Of a DNA stretch of 37,231 nucleotides, positions 1-7,699 are shown in pieces (the first letter of the stretch is position 1; the number at the start of each line of letters is the position of its first letter). The notes under the pieces are model-generated. The model was not told the DNA's origin. It made no database searches and saw only the letters and a list, made by a program, of their open reading frames with translations. Source of the DNA: UBA5336 sp038522375 (GTDB lineage Bacteria; Pseudomonadota; Alphaproteobacteria; Caulobacterales; Hyphomonadaceae). The stretch covers positions 1-37,231 of the forward strand of contig JBCBKE010000026.1 in the NCBI GenBank assembly GCA_038522375.1, written 5' to 3'. The translations under genes and the position numbers were made by a program.

Positions 1-107
1 TTTCATGGATGAGAATTGGGAGCAGAAGACCTTCTTCCCCAGCATTACCCCGCCCCACGAGATGTCCCAGTGCCTGGGGGAATTTCTCTGATCTAGCGCT
101 CACGGCA

Positions 108-300
108 GACCGGCTGCGCCGATGCCTCCGCGGGGGCGGCGCAGGGGCGCCGGCGGGCAGTCACCGGCTGTTCGCGCTGCGCGCTCAGGGTTTTGGGTGC
201 GGCTGACCGGCTTCGCCGATGCCTCCGCGGCGGCGGCGCAGGAGCGCCGGTGAGCAGTCACCCACTGTTCGCGCTTCGCGCTCAGTGTTTTAAGTGCGGC
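108..300. repeat. Imperfect 97-bp tandem direct repeat, two copies
   Basis: Two adjacent copies, about 108-203 and 205-300, share most of their bases with a 97-bp offset. Both begin gaccggct(g/t)cgccgatgcc, run through a GC-rich stretch and end in a tttt(g/a)(g/a)gtgcggc block. The repeat lies in the 1-364 stretch, where I see no credible gene: open frames here have low-complexity Arg/Gly/Ala-rich translations typical of GC-rich non-coding DNA. Function unknown; possibly remnant intergenic repeat DNA. Confidence 0.75.
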
Positions 301-364
301 CAGCAGGTGTGCCCGGTCCGCGCCTTGGCGCGTCCGGCAGGGAGATCTGGATTTCGGCGCTGCG

Positions 365-727
365 CTAGGGGCGCAGGCCGGGTGTGAGGACGGCATGGCG
401 GGCGATGGGCCCGACCGTGCTCGTGTCCTCGCGCAGGCGGATGATCCGCCGGCATGGTTTGGCACGCATCATCACCGGCACGGCGCGTGCCAAGGCCGCC
501 CTGCGCCTGCAAGCCGGGGCCGCCCAATGCCCGGCTTTGTGGTGATCGCGATGCCAATCGTCTGCCCGTGCCGGAGCCGCCCACTCCGCCGCGGCGCCCT
601 GGACCTCAGAGCCGGCCACGCCACACCGGCTGTCGTCCGCCTCGCCCACACGCGACGAAACACTGGCGGCTCGGAGGCCCGTCAGCGCGCTCATCAGGAG
701 GGAGAAGAGGAGAATGAGAAGTTCCAT
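365..727 (-). CDS. Possible small membrane/secreted hypothetical protein
   Basis: A 120-residue frame begins at an ATG (725-727) and opens with a hydrophobic stretch, MELLILLFSLLMSALTGL, that looks like a signal anchor or signal peptide. The rest is Arg/Ala/His-rich with no recognisable domain. No clear ribosome binding site precedes the ATG, and competing frames are open on the opposite strand, as expected in GC-rich DNA. The N-terminus is the only argument for a real gene. It may equally be a decayed gene whose frame is lost after the hydrophobic segment. I do not recognise the family. Confidence 0.3.
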   Translation of the reverse strand: MELLILLFSLLMSALTGLRAASVSSRVGEADDSRCGVAGSEVQGAAAEWAAPARADDWHRDHHKAGHWAAPACRRRAALARAVPVMMRAKPCRRIIRLREDTSTVGPIARHAVLTPGLRP

Positions 728-830
728 GGCGGTGAGACTACCATGGGATTGCGGGGTGGGGATTGGCGGGGTTGGATTGTTTGTAGTGGTTTGCTTTTGT
801 TTGATTTTGTGATTGGTGTTCCGTGGAAAA

Positions 831-924
831 CGAGCCCGTATCCCCGGGCTTGACCCAGGGTCTGTGTGGATAGGGCACGACGCTGAACTCGGAGACCCCG
901 GCATGCGCCGGGGATACGGGCTCG
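831..924. repeat. 17-bp perfect inverted repeat with inner hairpin
   Basis: The arm 831-847 (cgagcccgtatccccgg) is the exact reverse complement of 908-924, with a 60-nt spacer. The spacer carries cttgaccc near its left end, and an inner 7-bp stem (896-902 with 907-913) abuts the right arm. This resembles the dispersed palindromic intergenic elements common in alphaproteobacterial chromosomes. It lies in a gene-free stretch (728-1050) and shows no coding potential. Confidence 0.7.
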
Positions 925-1050
925 GGGCTATGTGGGTGCGCTATCGGGTGCTGGGCGCGCGGGTGGTCGTTGTGCGCGTTTGGCATGGGTTGAATTTCGT
1001 TTTGCTCTTTCAACTCAAGTCGCACCTAGTTTTCTTTCGCTAGCCATGGT

Positions 1051-1830
1051 GTGCTTCTGTTGACGGTAGGGGTCCTCATAGACATTTTGCTGTCGAGTTC
1101 GGACTTGTTTAACTTCAGCGGAAAATTGGGGGCTACAGTGTTTAATTTAGGTGGGTTGGAGTTCAGCGCGTTAACTGCCACCGATCTGGTATTCGCAATA
1201 GTTGGAACTTTGCTTGGAGTACTAGGTCTGATTGAGCAACGTCGATCAAGGGCAATTATGTCCGAGCTAAAAGATGTATCAACAAAACTATCCGCTACGT
1301 CCGAACAGCTGAGCCTTGTTAAGGGCGAATTGGATGACGTTCATTCTGAACTAAACACAGTTGTAAGACATGCTGGCTTACCAGTATCAAACAACGTTCT
1401 GAGGATGGATGAGATAAGAGATTTCGAAGAGTATTTGGAGCGAAAGGACCCCGAGTTTGGGCGACGTTTTTTTGTTAGAGCGATTCCTAGGGCTTCTATT
1501 CTAGCACTCCCGTTAGTGATTATTTCGGCAGTTTTAGTGCTCTCGGCGATTGAATCTCGAACATTCGGGCCACTACTGCTGTTGCTTCCGCTGGTGTTAT
1601 TCGGTGGAGGCTACATCGATTGGGCGTGGAGTACTGCGGAAACTCAAGTTCGAAAAAAGCATGTAGAGAACCTGTGGTCAGAAGTTCGAGCTCAATTCGA
1701 TGGATATAAGTTCAATGTCGATGAACTCGATAGGCTTCGCGGGCGTGTGTTGGATCTACCAGTAAAGCATCTTAATCGAGGGTTTCTGTCATCATCATTC
1801 AGAAATTGGCACAAAGACTACGCCAACTAG
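1051..1830 (+). CDS. Multi-pass membrane hypothetical protein with coiled coil, AT-rich
   Basis: 259 residues from a GTG start, the first in-frame start after the stop at 1027. An ATG at 1046 is out of frame and stops after five codons. Hydrophobic segments lie near residues 3-15, 44-61, 148-167 and 172-190. Between the second and third is a polar heptad-like stretch (about 66-108: SELKDVSTKLSATSEQL and on) that could form a coiled coil. The C-terminal 65 residues are charged and probably cytoplasmic. Base composition is clearly lower in GC and codon use differs from gyrB and its neighbours, suggesting horizontal acquisition. No ribosome binding site is evident. The stop codon is immediately followed by REP hairpin 1. 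I do not recognise a family and assign no function. Confidence 0.75.
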   Translation: MLLLTVGVLIDILLSSSDLFNFSGKLGATVFNLGGLEFSALTATDLVFAIVGTLLGVLGLIEQRRSRAIMSELKDVSTKLSATSEQLSLVKGELDDVHSELNTVVRHAGLPVSNNVLRMDEIRDFEEYLERKDPEFGRRFFVRAIPRASILALPLVIISAVLVLSAIESRTFGPLLLLLPLVLFGGGYIDWAWSTAETQVRKKHVENLWSEVRAQFDGYKFNVDELDRLRGRVLDLPVKHLNRGFLSSSFRNWHKDYAN

Positions 1831-1857
1831 GGCGGGTTGAGCGAATCGATACCCGCC
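1831..1857 (+). repeat. REP hairpin 1 (27 nt, outer type)
   Basis: The element reads ggcgggttgag, six variable bases, gataccCGCC-type end; the ends ggcgggt and acccgcc pair. It starts on the base after the stop codon of the upstream gene. It forms an inverted pair with the REP at 1904-1932, and its 27-nt form matches the reverse complement of the REP at 2537-2563 except for four of the six loop bases. Confidence 0.9.
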
Positions 1858-1903
1858 ATATTCGACGAAACGACCCCTAACAGCGCATGATTGAAAGACC
1901 GCC

Positions 1904-1932
1904 GGCGGGTATCGGCTTTGCCTCAACCCGCC
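1904..1932 (-). repeat. REP hairpin 2 (29 nt, inner type, inverted)
   Basis: Read on the minus strand it is ggcgggttgag, eight variable bases, gatacccgcc. It is the second arm of the upstream inverted REP pair and lies 21 bp before the RAYT start codon. Its 29-nt length matches the REP at 2467-2495, so the inner pair and the outer pair each share a length class. Confidence 0.9.
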
Positions 1933-1953
1933 CTACGAGTGTACGGCTTGGTC

Positions 1954-2466
1954 ATGCCGAACTATCGACGACTGTTTGTTCCAGGAGGCACGTACGCGTT
2001 AACGCTGGCGTTGAAAGATCGCAGATCAGACCTGTTGGTTCGGCATATCGGTACTCTGCGCGCATCGTGGCAGGACGTTCTGCGCACACAACCATTCGAG
2101 ACGGTCGCGGCCGTGGTCATGTCGGATCATCTGCATCTGGTGATGACGTTGCCGGAAGGCTGCGACGACTTTCCAGTTCGGGTGCGATTGCTGAAGCCAG
2201 GCTTCACGCGCCGGTTGCCGGAGGCGGTCAAGAGCGAGGGGCGCGAGGGCCAGCGAGACGTGTGGCAGGAGCGGTATTGGGAACACGCGATCCGCGACGC
2301 GGACGATCTGGCGGCGCATGTTGATTATGTGCACAGCAATCCCGTGAAGCACGGGTTTGTGGGCGATCCCGATGATTGGCCGTTTTCGACATGGCACCGG
2401 TGGAAACGGGAGTATGGCGTGGCGTGGACCCCGCCGCAGGTCGAGATCTACGCTGGAGAGCCGTAA
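1954..2466 (+). CDS. REP-associated tyrosine transposase (RAYT, TnpA_REP family)
   Basis: 170 residues from the ATG at 1954 (MPNYRRLFVPGGTYALT), the canonical N-terminus of IS200/IS605-related RAYT proteins. The HUH metal-binding motif is H59-L-H61 in MSDHLHLVM. A W-x-x-R-Y-W-E-H block lies at 104-111, and the catalytic tyrosine is expected at Y125 in HVDYVHSNPVKHG (122-134). RAYTs are single-copy host-domesticated relatives of IS200/IS605 transposases that bind and cleave REP hairpins. Here the gene is flanked on both sides by inverted pairs of the same REP, with the downstream REP beginning directly after the stop codon. An upstream in-frame start at 1891 would run through REP 2, so the later ATG is preferred. 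Confidence 0.93.
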   Translation: MPNYRRLFVPGGTYALTLALKDRRSDLLVRHIGTLRASWQDVLRTQPFETVAAVVMSDHLHLVMTLPEGCDDFPVRVRLLKPGFTRRLPEAVKSEGREGQRDVWQERYWEHAIRDADDLAAHVDYVHSNPVKHGFVGDPDDWPFSTWHRWKREYGVAWTPPQVEIYAGEP

Positions 2467-2495
2467 GGCGGGTTGAGGCGGCGCTGATACCCGCC
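2467..2495 (+). repeat. REP hairpin 3 (29 nt, inner type)
   Basis: ggcgggttgag, eight variable bases, gatacccgcc. It begins on the base after the RAYT stop codon. It is the left arm of the downstream inverted REP pair and has the same length class as REP 2. Confidence 0.9.
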
Positions 2496-2536
2496 GGCGG
2501 TGTTTGCGGACCTGGGTGCATATGGAGAGGGCGGAC

Positions 2537-2563
2537 GGCGGGTATCACTACGCTCAACCCGCC
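2537..2563 (-). repeat. REP hairpin 4 (27 nt, outer type, inverted)
   Basis: On the minus strand it reads ggcgggttgag, six variable bases, gatacccgcc, matching REP 1 in length and at 23 of 27 positions. It lies 18 bp beyond the gyrB stop codon, so it sits in the gyrB 3' untranslated region, where it could stabilise mRNA ends or assist termination. Confidence 0.9.
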
Positions 2564-2581
2564 CTACAGCACTGAGGTGCC

Positions 2582-5005
2582 CTAAACATCCACCTCGGCT
2601 TCCAGCGCGTTGTCCTGGATGAATTCGCGGCGGGGTTCGACGACATCGCCCATGAGTTTTGAGAACATGTCATTGGCTTCGTCGACATGGTCGACGCGGA
2701 CCCTCAGGAGGGTTCGGGCGTTGGGGTCGAGGGTGGTTTCCCAGAGCTGGTCGGCGTTCATTTCGCCCAGGCCCTTGTAGCGCTGGGTCTTGATACCCTG
2801 GCGGCCACTGTCAAGCACGGCCTTGAGCAGGGAGACCGGGCCGAAAACCTCGCGGTCGCCCGACTTCTCATGGCGCAGGACGGCCGTGTTTTCGTAAAGC
2901 TCGCGGACCTTGTCGGCCCGTTCTTTCAGCCGCTGGGCGTCCTGGCTGGCCAGCAGGCTCTTGTCCAGGGCGGCCACCTCATCAACACCGCGAACGACGC
3001 GCTTGAGGATCAGGTTGCCGTCTTCGAAATGGCCTTCCCAGGTGTCTTCGCCCTCTTCCGCGATGCGGTTGAGCCGGTCTGCGGTGGCTTTCGCAGTCTC
3101 CTCGCCGGCCCCGGGCGCAAGCGCGCCGGCCAGGGCGGCATGTTCCACAAGGGCGCCGGGCGCCCTCAGGGCCAGGCGGCGGACGGTGCCCTCGAAAGCG
3201 GAGGCGTCGCGGACCCGGTCGCGCAGGTCTTCGCCGGTGATCTGGGTGCCGTCGGCCAGGATAAGCACTTCGCCGGAGGTGCCCTCCTCGATCAGGTAGG
3301 CCTCCATCTCCTCATCATCCTTGAGGTAGCGATCCGACTTGCCGCGGGAGACTTTGTAAAGGGGCGGCTGGGCGATGTAGAGATAGCCCTGCTCGATCAC
3401 TTCGGGCATCTGGCGATAGAAGAAGGTGAGCAGGAGCGTGCGGATGTGCGCGCCATCCACATCGGCATCGGTCATGATGACGATCTTGTGGTAACGCATC
3501 TTCGCGATGTCGAAATCATCCCGGCCGATGCCGGCGCCCAGGGCGGTGATCAGCGTGCCGACCTGGTCGGAGCCGAGCATCTTGTCGAAGCGGGCGCGTT
3601 CGACGTTCAGGATCTTGCCGCGCAGGGGAAGGATGGCCTGGTTTGACCGGTCCCGGCCCTGCTTGGCCGAGCCGCCGGCACTGTCACCCTCGACGATGAA
3701 AATCTCGGACTTGGCCGGGTCCTTCTCCTGGCAGTCCGCCAGTTTTCCCGGCAGGGAGGTGATGTCGAGGGCGGTTTTCCGCCGGGTGAGTTCCCGGGCC
3801 TTCCGGGCCGCTTCCCTGGCGGCGGCAGCCTCGACGACTTTGGCCATGATGGCCTGGGCCGGTTTGGGGTTTTCCTCGAACCAGTCGGCGAGTTTTTCGG
3901 CGATGAGGCTTTCGACCACGGGCCGCACTTCGCTGGACACGAGTTTGTCCTTGGTCTGGGACGAGAATTTCGGGTCCGGCACTTTCACGCTGAGCACGCA
4001 GGTGAGCCCTTCGCGGGCATCATCGCCGGTGATGGAAACCTTTTCCTTCTTCGCGGCTCCGGACTCGGCGGCGTACTTGTTCACGATCCGGGTCAGTGCA
4101 CCGCGGAAGCCGGCCAGATGTGTGCCGCCATCCCTCTGGGGGATGTTGTTGGTGAAGCAGAGGACGTTCTCGTGGTAGCTGTCGTTCCACTGGAGCGAGG
4201 CTTCCACCGTGATACCGTCCTTCTCGCCAATCACGAAGACCGGTTCGGGGATCAGCGCGGTCTTCTGCTTGTCCAGGTGCTCGACGAAGGCCTTGACCCC
4301 GCCTTCGTAAATTAGCTCGATCTCCCACGGCTCCGGACCGCGCAGATCCTTGAACAGGATGCGGACACCGGAGTTGAGGAAGGCCAGCTCGCGAAGCCGG
4401 TGTTCCAGCGTCTGGCGGCTGTATTCGGTCATGGTGAAGGTGGTCGGGCTGACCATGAAGCGCACGGCGGTGCCGGTGTAGGGCTCGCCCGTGTCGGTTA
4501 CTGGGCTCTTGCCGAGGGTTTGCAGGGGGGCTTCGGTCTGGCCACCATCCACGAAGCGGACCTTGTGTTCGCTGCCATCCCGGTGGATCGTGAGTTCCAG
4601 CCAATCGGACAGGGCATTGACCACAGACACGCCCACGCCATGGAGGCCACCGGACACCTTGTAGGAGTTCTGGTCGAACTTTCCGCCCGCATGGAGCTGG
4701 GTCATGATCACTTCGGCAGCGGAGATTCCCTCGCCGGTATGGGTTCCCACGGGAATGCCGCGGCCATTGTCGGTGACTTCGGCGCTGCCATCGGGGTGCA
4801 GGGTCACGGTGACGAGGTCGGCATGGCCGGCCAGGGCCTCATCAATGGCGTTGTCGACCACCTCGTAAATCATGTGGTGCAAGCCGGAGCCGTCATCGGT
4901 GTCACCGATATACATGCCCGGACGCTTGCGAACCGCCTCTAGTCCCTTGAGAACCTTGATAGAGTCCGCGCCGTATTCGGGCGTGTCTTGTACAGTATCT
5001 GCCAT
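2582..5005 (-). CDS. gyrB: DNA gyrase subunit B
   Basis: 807 residues, the normal length for GyrB. It is the ATPase subunit of the A2B2 enzyme that introduces negative supercoils. The GHKL ATPase domain carries EVVDNAIDEA (48-57, with catalytic E48 and Mg-binding N52), DNGRGIPV (79-86) and GGLHGVGVSVVN (119-130). The transducer domain follows. The Toprim domain has EGDSAGG (439-445) and the acidic DADVDGAH (513-520). QRYKGLGEMN (741-750) is the conserved C-terminal GyrB motif. The start MADTVQDTPEYGADSIKVLKG is typical. The 149 bp upstream, before the next gene, presumably hold the promoter. The residue aligned with E. coli K447 is serine (RDRSNQAILP), natural variation in this region. Confidence 0.99.
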   Translation of the reverse strand: MADTVQDTPEYGADSIKVLKGLEAVRKRPGMYIGDTDDGSGLHHMIYEVVDNAIDEALAGHADLVTVTLHPDGSAEVTDNGRGIPVGTHTGEGISAAEVIMTQLHAGGKFDQNSYKVSGGLHGVGVSVVNALSDWLELTIHRDGSEHKVRFVDGGQTEAPLQTLGKSPVTDTGEPYTGTAVRFMVSPTTFTMTEYSRQTLEHRLRELAFLNSGVRILFKDLRGPEPWEIELIYEGGVKAFVEHLDKQKTALIPEPVFVIGEKDGITVEASLQWNDSYHENVLCFTNNIPQRDGGTHLAGFRGALTRIVNKYAAESGAAKKEKVSITGDDAREGLTCVLSVKVPDPKFSSQTKDKLVSSEVRPVVESLIAEKLADWFEENPKPAQAIMAKVVEAAAAREAARKARELTRRKTALDITSLPGKLADCQEKDPAKSEIFIVEGDSAGGSAKQGRDRSNQAILPLRGKILNVERARFDKMLGSDQVGTLITALGAGIGRDDFDIAKMRYHKIVIMTDADVDGAHIRTLLLTFFYRQMPEVIEQGYLYIAQPPLYKVSRGKSDRYLKDDEEMEAYLIEEGTSGEVLILADGTQITGEDLRDRVRDASAFEGTVRRLALRAPGALVEHAALAGALAPGAGEETAKATADRLNRIAEEGEDTWEGHFEDGNLILKRVVRGVDEVAALDKSLLASQDAQRLKERADKVRELYENTAVLRHEKSGDREVFGPVSLLKAVLDSGRQGIKTQRYKGLGEMNADQLWETTLDPNARTLLRVRVDHVDEANDMFSKLMGDVVEPRREFIQDNALEAEVDV

Positions 5006-5154
5006 GCGGCGCTGTCTTTCTGAACGATTCCAATAACCGTGAAATTATAAAGGGTTTCATCGAAAAAGGGAAATCGGCGAAGCGGTTTGGCGGCCCTCCG
5101 TGGGGGGATGGATGCAGACAGTGCCCGGGGTGTGACCCTGAGGTGACAGGGCGC

Positions 5155-5967
5155 TCAGAATTCGCTCTTCCAGCGCCGGGATTGGGCCTGCATGGCCGCG
5201 CGGGCCAGCGGGTCTGGCAACAGCTTTGCGAGTGTGGTGATGCCCTTGTTGACGGAGCCGGGCACAATCACGGGCTGGCCACGCTCGACCGCTTCGATGC
5301 CGGCTTCGACCACAGCGTCGGGTTGCATCCACATCCAGTCCGGCGCATTGGCCGCCCGCTCCCGGGTGCCGGCCACATCATGGAATTCGGTGTCCGTGAG
5401 ACCGGGGCACAGGGCCGTGACGTTGATGTTGTGGCCCGCCTCCCGTGCTTCGGCATGGACGGCCTCAGAGGCGCGGATCAGGGCCGCCTTGATGGGACCA
5501 TAGAGCGTCTGCCCGCTGGCGCCCGCTGTATACCCCAGCACGGACGAGACATTGATGATCCGACCGAAATTGCGCGTCGCCATGCCCGGCAAAACCTTGT
5601 GCATGAGTTCAAGGGGCGCAGTCCAGAGGACCTGGTTCACCCGGGCCTGGTCCTCCCAGCGCGTGGTGAAGAAGGTTCCGGGAAGGCCGTAACCGGCATT
5701 GTTCACAAGGGCATCGACATGGCGACCAGCCGCTTGAAGATCCGCCAGGATTGCGTCGGCGGCCGTCTGCAGGGCGAGATCCTGGGCGATGCAGATGGTC
5801 GTCACGCCGTGGCGCTCTTCCAGGTCCCGGGCGAGCGCCTCCAGCCGGTCCATGCGCCGGGCGGTGATGGCGACATCCCAGCCGCGCTTGGCATACTGTC
5901 GGGCGAAGGCTTCGCCGATACCGGCAGAGGCGCCCGTGATGAGGGCGAGGCGGCGGATCATGGGCAT
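5155..5967 (-). CDS. Short-chain dehydrogenase/reductase (SDR)
   Basis: 270 residues, classical SDR length. The Rossmann nucleotide-binding motif TGASAGIG is at 11-18 and the structural NNAG at 89-92. The catalytic triad is Ser141/142, Tyr156 and Lys160 (YGPIK). R37/R38 after the second strand (ITARRMDRL) suggest NADP(H) preference, as inferred for classical cP-type SDRs. The substrate cannot be read from sequence. WMWMQPDAVVEAGIEAVERG near the C-terminus resembles the lid region of DltE/YqjQ-like oxidoreductases acting on acyl or keto compounds. It sits downstream of gyrB in the same direction, but the 149-bp gap with its own features makes co-transcription uncertain. Confidence 0.92.
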   Translation of the reverse strand: MPMIRRLALITGASAGIGEAFARQYAKRGWDVAITARRMDRLEALARDLEERHGVTTICIAQDLALQTAADAILADLQAAGRHVDALVNNAGYGLPGTFFTTRWEDQARVNQVLWTAPLELMHKVLPGMATRNFGRIINVSSVLGYTAGASGQTLYGPIKAALIRASEAVHAEAREAGHNINVTALCPGLTDTEFHDVAGTRERAANAPDWMWMQPDAVVEAGIEAVERGQPVIVPGSVNKGITTLAKLLPDPLARAAMQAQSRRWKSEF

Positions 5968-6078
5968 GGCGCGGCTCCGGGGATTGGCTGTACGCCAGAT
6001 GTAGCAACTGTAGTCCCTTCGTTCATTTCTGGGCGTAGTTTCTTTTCTGGAGTTGCTTGCTGTTACTCTAGTTAGCGA

Positions 6079-6528
6079 TCACTCTCGTCGTTCACCTTCG
6101 TCTTGGCGCTGCCGCGAAAGAGTTACGTCGAGCGTTTGCGGATTAACACTGCTGGCGAAGATGGTCTCATAATCAGTTTGGTACCGTTTCAATGACGCGT
6201 CTCGGGAAACAACAGAGTAGTGTACTTCGCCGCGATACAGGCAGTCGCTGCTTTCGTTCTGGCCACAAACGAACCCTTTTTCAGCGAGGCAAATGCGGCT
6301 GCTTTCCCCACATTCTCGGCGAAGCCAAGCGGACAGCTCTACTTCCGCGTTACGCACATGTGTTTCCGATGAAAAAATACTGCGGTACTGCAGTATGAAC
6401 CTGCCAACTTCCGTTGTTACCAAGTCGTTCCGCGTCTCCACGATTCTTGGTGCACCGAACATGCACCCACTGGTTAGTAGAAGGACGCAAGTTAGAAGTG
6501 CCAATCGGAAGAGCGCGACAAAAGTCAT
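6079..6528 (-). CDS. Small putative lipoprotein, AT-richer than neighbours
   Basis: 149 residues with a strong lipoprotein signal: MTFVALFRLALLTCVLLL followed by the lipobox TSGC, so the mature protein would begin at Cys22. The rest is soluble and contains cysteines in ECGESSRIC and FVCGQNESSDC that could form disulfides in the periplasm. It has no recognised domain. GC content is visibly lower than in the flanking genes, hinting at foreign origin or relaxed selection. The ATG is preceded by an AGGA about 13 nt away, which is weak. Function unknown. Confidence 0.7.
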   Translation of the reverse strand: MTFVALFRLALLTCVLLLTSGCMFGAPRIVETRNDLVTTEVGRFILQYRSIFSSETHVRNAEVELSAWLRRECGESSRICLAEKGFVCGQNESSDCLYRGEVHYSVVSRDASLKRYQTDYETIFASSVNPQTLDVTLSRQRQDEGERRE

Positions 6529-6572
6529 CTAAAACAAGCATTCCTAAATGTGATTCCGGGATAAAACAGCCA

Positions 6573-7559
6573 CTACCTAATCGCGACCGGGTTGATGATG
6601 GCCTGGACCGTGCCCTCGAGGCGCGGAACACCGAGGGAGAAGAAGAACTCGGTCACCCCGTCGGCGGCGAGGTGTTCAGTGACCATGTTTTCGAGGATAT
6701 AGACGCCGTTCTTGGCCAACAGGGTGGCGTGGACCTCGAAAAATTTCGTGGGATCTTCGAAGGGGACAACTTCCAGGCCCCAGGTGTCGCTGCCCACCGC
6801 GACGACGCCAAGGCTGGCGAGGTATTCGGCGCCTTCCACGCCAAGGCCCGGGAAGGTCTGGTACATTTCGCTGGGATCGGTCGCGGCCATCTTGCCGGTG
6901 TGGAAGATCACAACATCGCCTTCCTCCACGGTGAGATCTGCGGCGGCGAGGGCGGTGTCGATTTCGGCACGGTTGAACGGGGTGCCATCGGGCACGGGAT
7001 TGCCGAACTGTGCGGTCATGTCGAGCAGGATTCCGCGGGTGGCGATGGGCGGCAGGGTGTGGGTGCCAAATTGGGTGAGGCCGGTGGTCTGCACGAAATC
7101 GGCAACCGGGACGCCATTATAGTAGATATGGTCGATGCCGATATGGCCGAGCCCGTCGATCTGGCTGCCGACGCCGACAGAGCCGTGGATCTTGTCATCA
7201 TTCGAAACAAGCCGGTTTGCGCCCACCGGGGCGCCGGAGCCGTCGGTCAATTGGAGGATGGTGACTTCGAACTTGCGGGGGCCATACGCGGCGGTGTCAG
7301 GTCCAGTCACCATGCCAAGGCCGTAGGTCTTGCCGGTGGTGATCAGCCGGGCCGCAGCCGCGGTCTTTTCCGGGGTGAGGTGGCCGACAGCGCCGAGCCT
7401 GTCATCGGGACCGAAGGGCGAGCGCACCCAGTCTGGTTTGGCGAGTTCGGCTATGGCGGGCTGGGCCAGGACTTCCGCTGCCGGCTCGGACGCTGGCTCC
7501 TGAGCGTTCGCACAGGCGGCCACGCCTGCCAGAAGCGCGGCTGTTGCAAAGTTTTTCAT
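6573..7559 (-). CDS. Cyclase-family (PF04199-like) lipoprotein, putative metal-dependent hydrolase
   Basis: 328 residues from the ATG at 7557-7559, chosen because gggagga lies six bases upstream; an upstream in-frame start adds only 12 residues. The N-terminus has a signal with lipobox VAAC (13-16), so it is likely an envelope lipoprotein. The fold is the cyclase/kynurenine-formamidase family: GRGILLDM-type strand (TRGILLDMTAQFG), EEGDVVIFHTG, and VGSDTWGLEVVP near the C-terminus. Family members normally bind metal through HxGTHxDxxxH; here the block is GVGSQIDGLGH (129-139), keeping D135 and H139 while the first two His become Gly and Gln. Gln-containing variants occur in some cyclase subfamilies, so activity is possible, but the substrate is unknown. 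Confidence 0.88.
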   Translation of the reverse strand: MKNFATAALLAGVAACANAQEPASEPAAEVLAQPAIAELAKPDWVRSPFGPDDRLGAVGHLTPEKTAAAARLITTGKTYGLGMVTGPDTAAYGPRKFEVTILQLTDGSGAPVGANRLVSNDDKIHGSVGVGSQIDGLGHIGIDHIYYNGVPVADFVQTTGLTQFGTHTLPPIATRGILLDMTAQFGNPVPDGTPFNRAEIDTALAAADLTVEEGDVVIFHTGKMAATDPSEMYQTFPGLGVEGAEYLASLGVVAVGSDTWGLEVVPFEDPTKFFEVHATLLAKNGVYILENMVTEHLAADGVTEFFFSLGVPRLEGTVQAIINPVAIR

Positions 7560-7699
7560 CGTTTCCTCCCGCTGGTTATCCAATGACCAAAGCATGGGGC
7601 CCCCGATGTTGGAAGATGGGCCCGGTAATGAAAGATGAGAGAGGGTGTCGGTGGTTTTCCTCTCCGCGCGGCAAGGGGGCCGGTGACCGGGCGCCTGGC

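Noticed and set aside
2687..3646. Long open frame of 319 codons on the plus strand across gyrB
   Set aside because: It is the antisense shadow of gyrB; the translation has no domain, and the gyrB reading frame is unambiguous.
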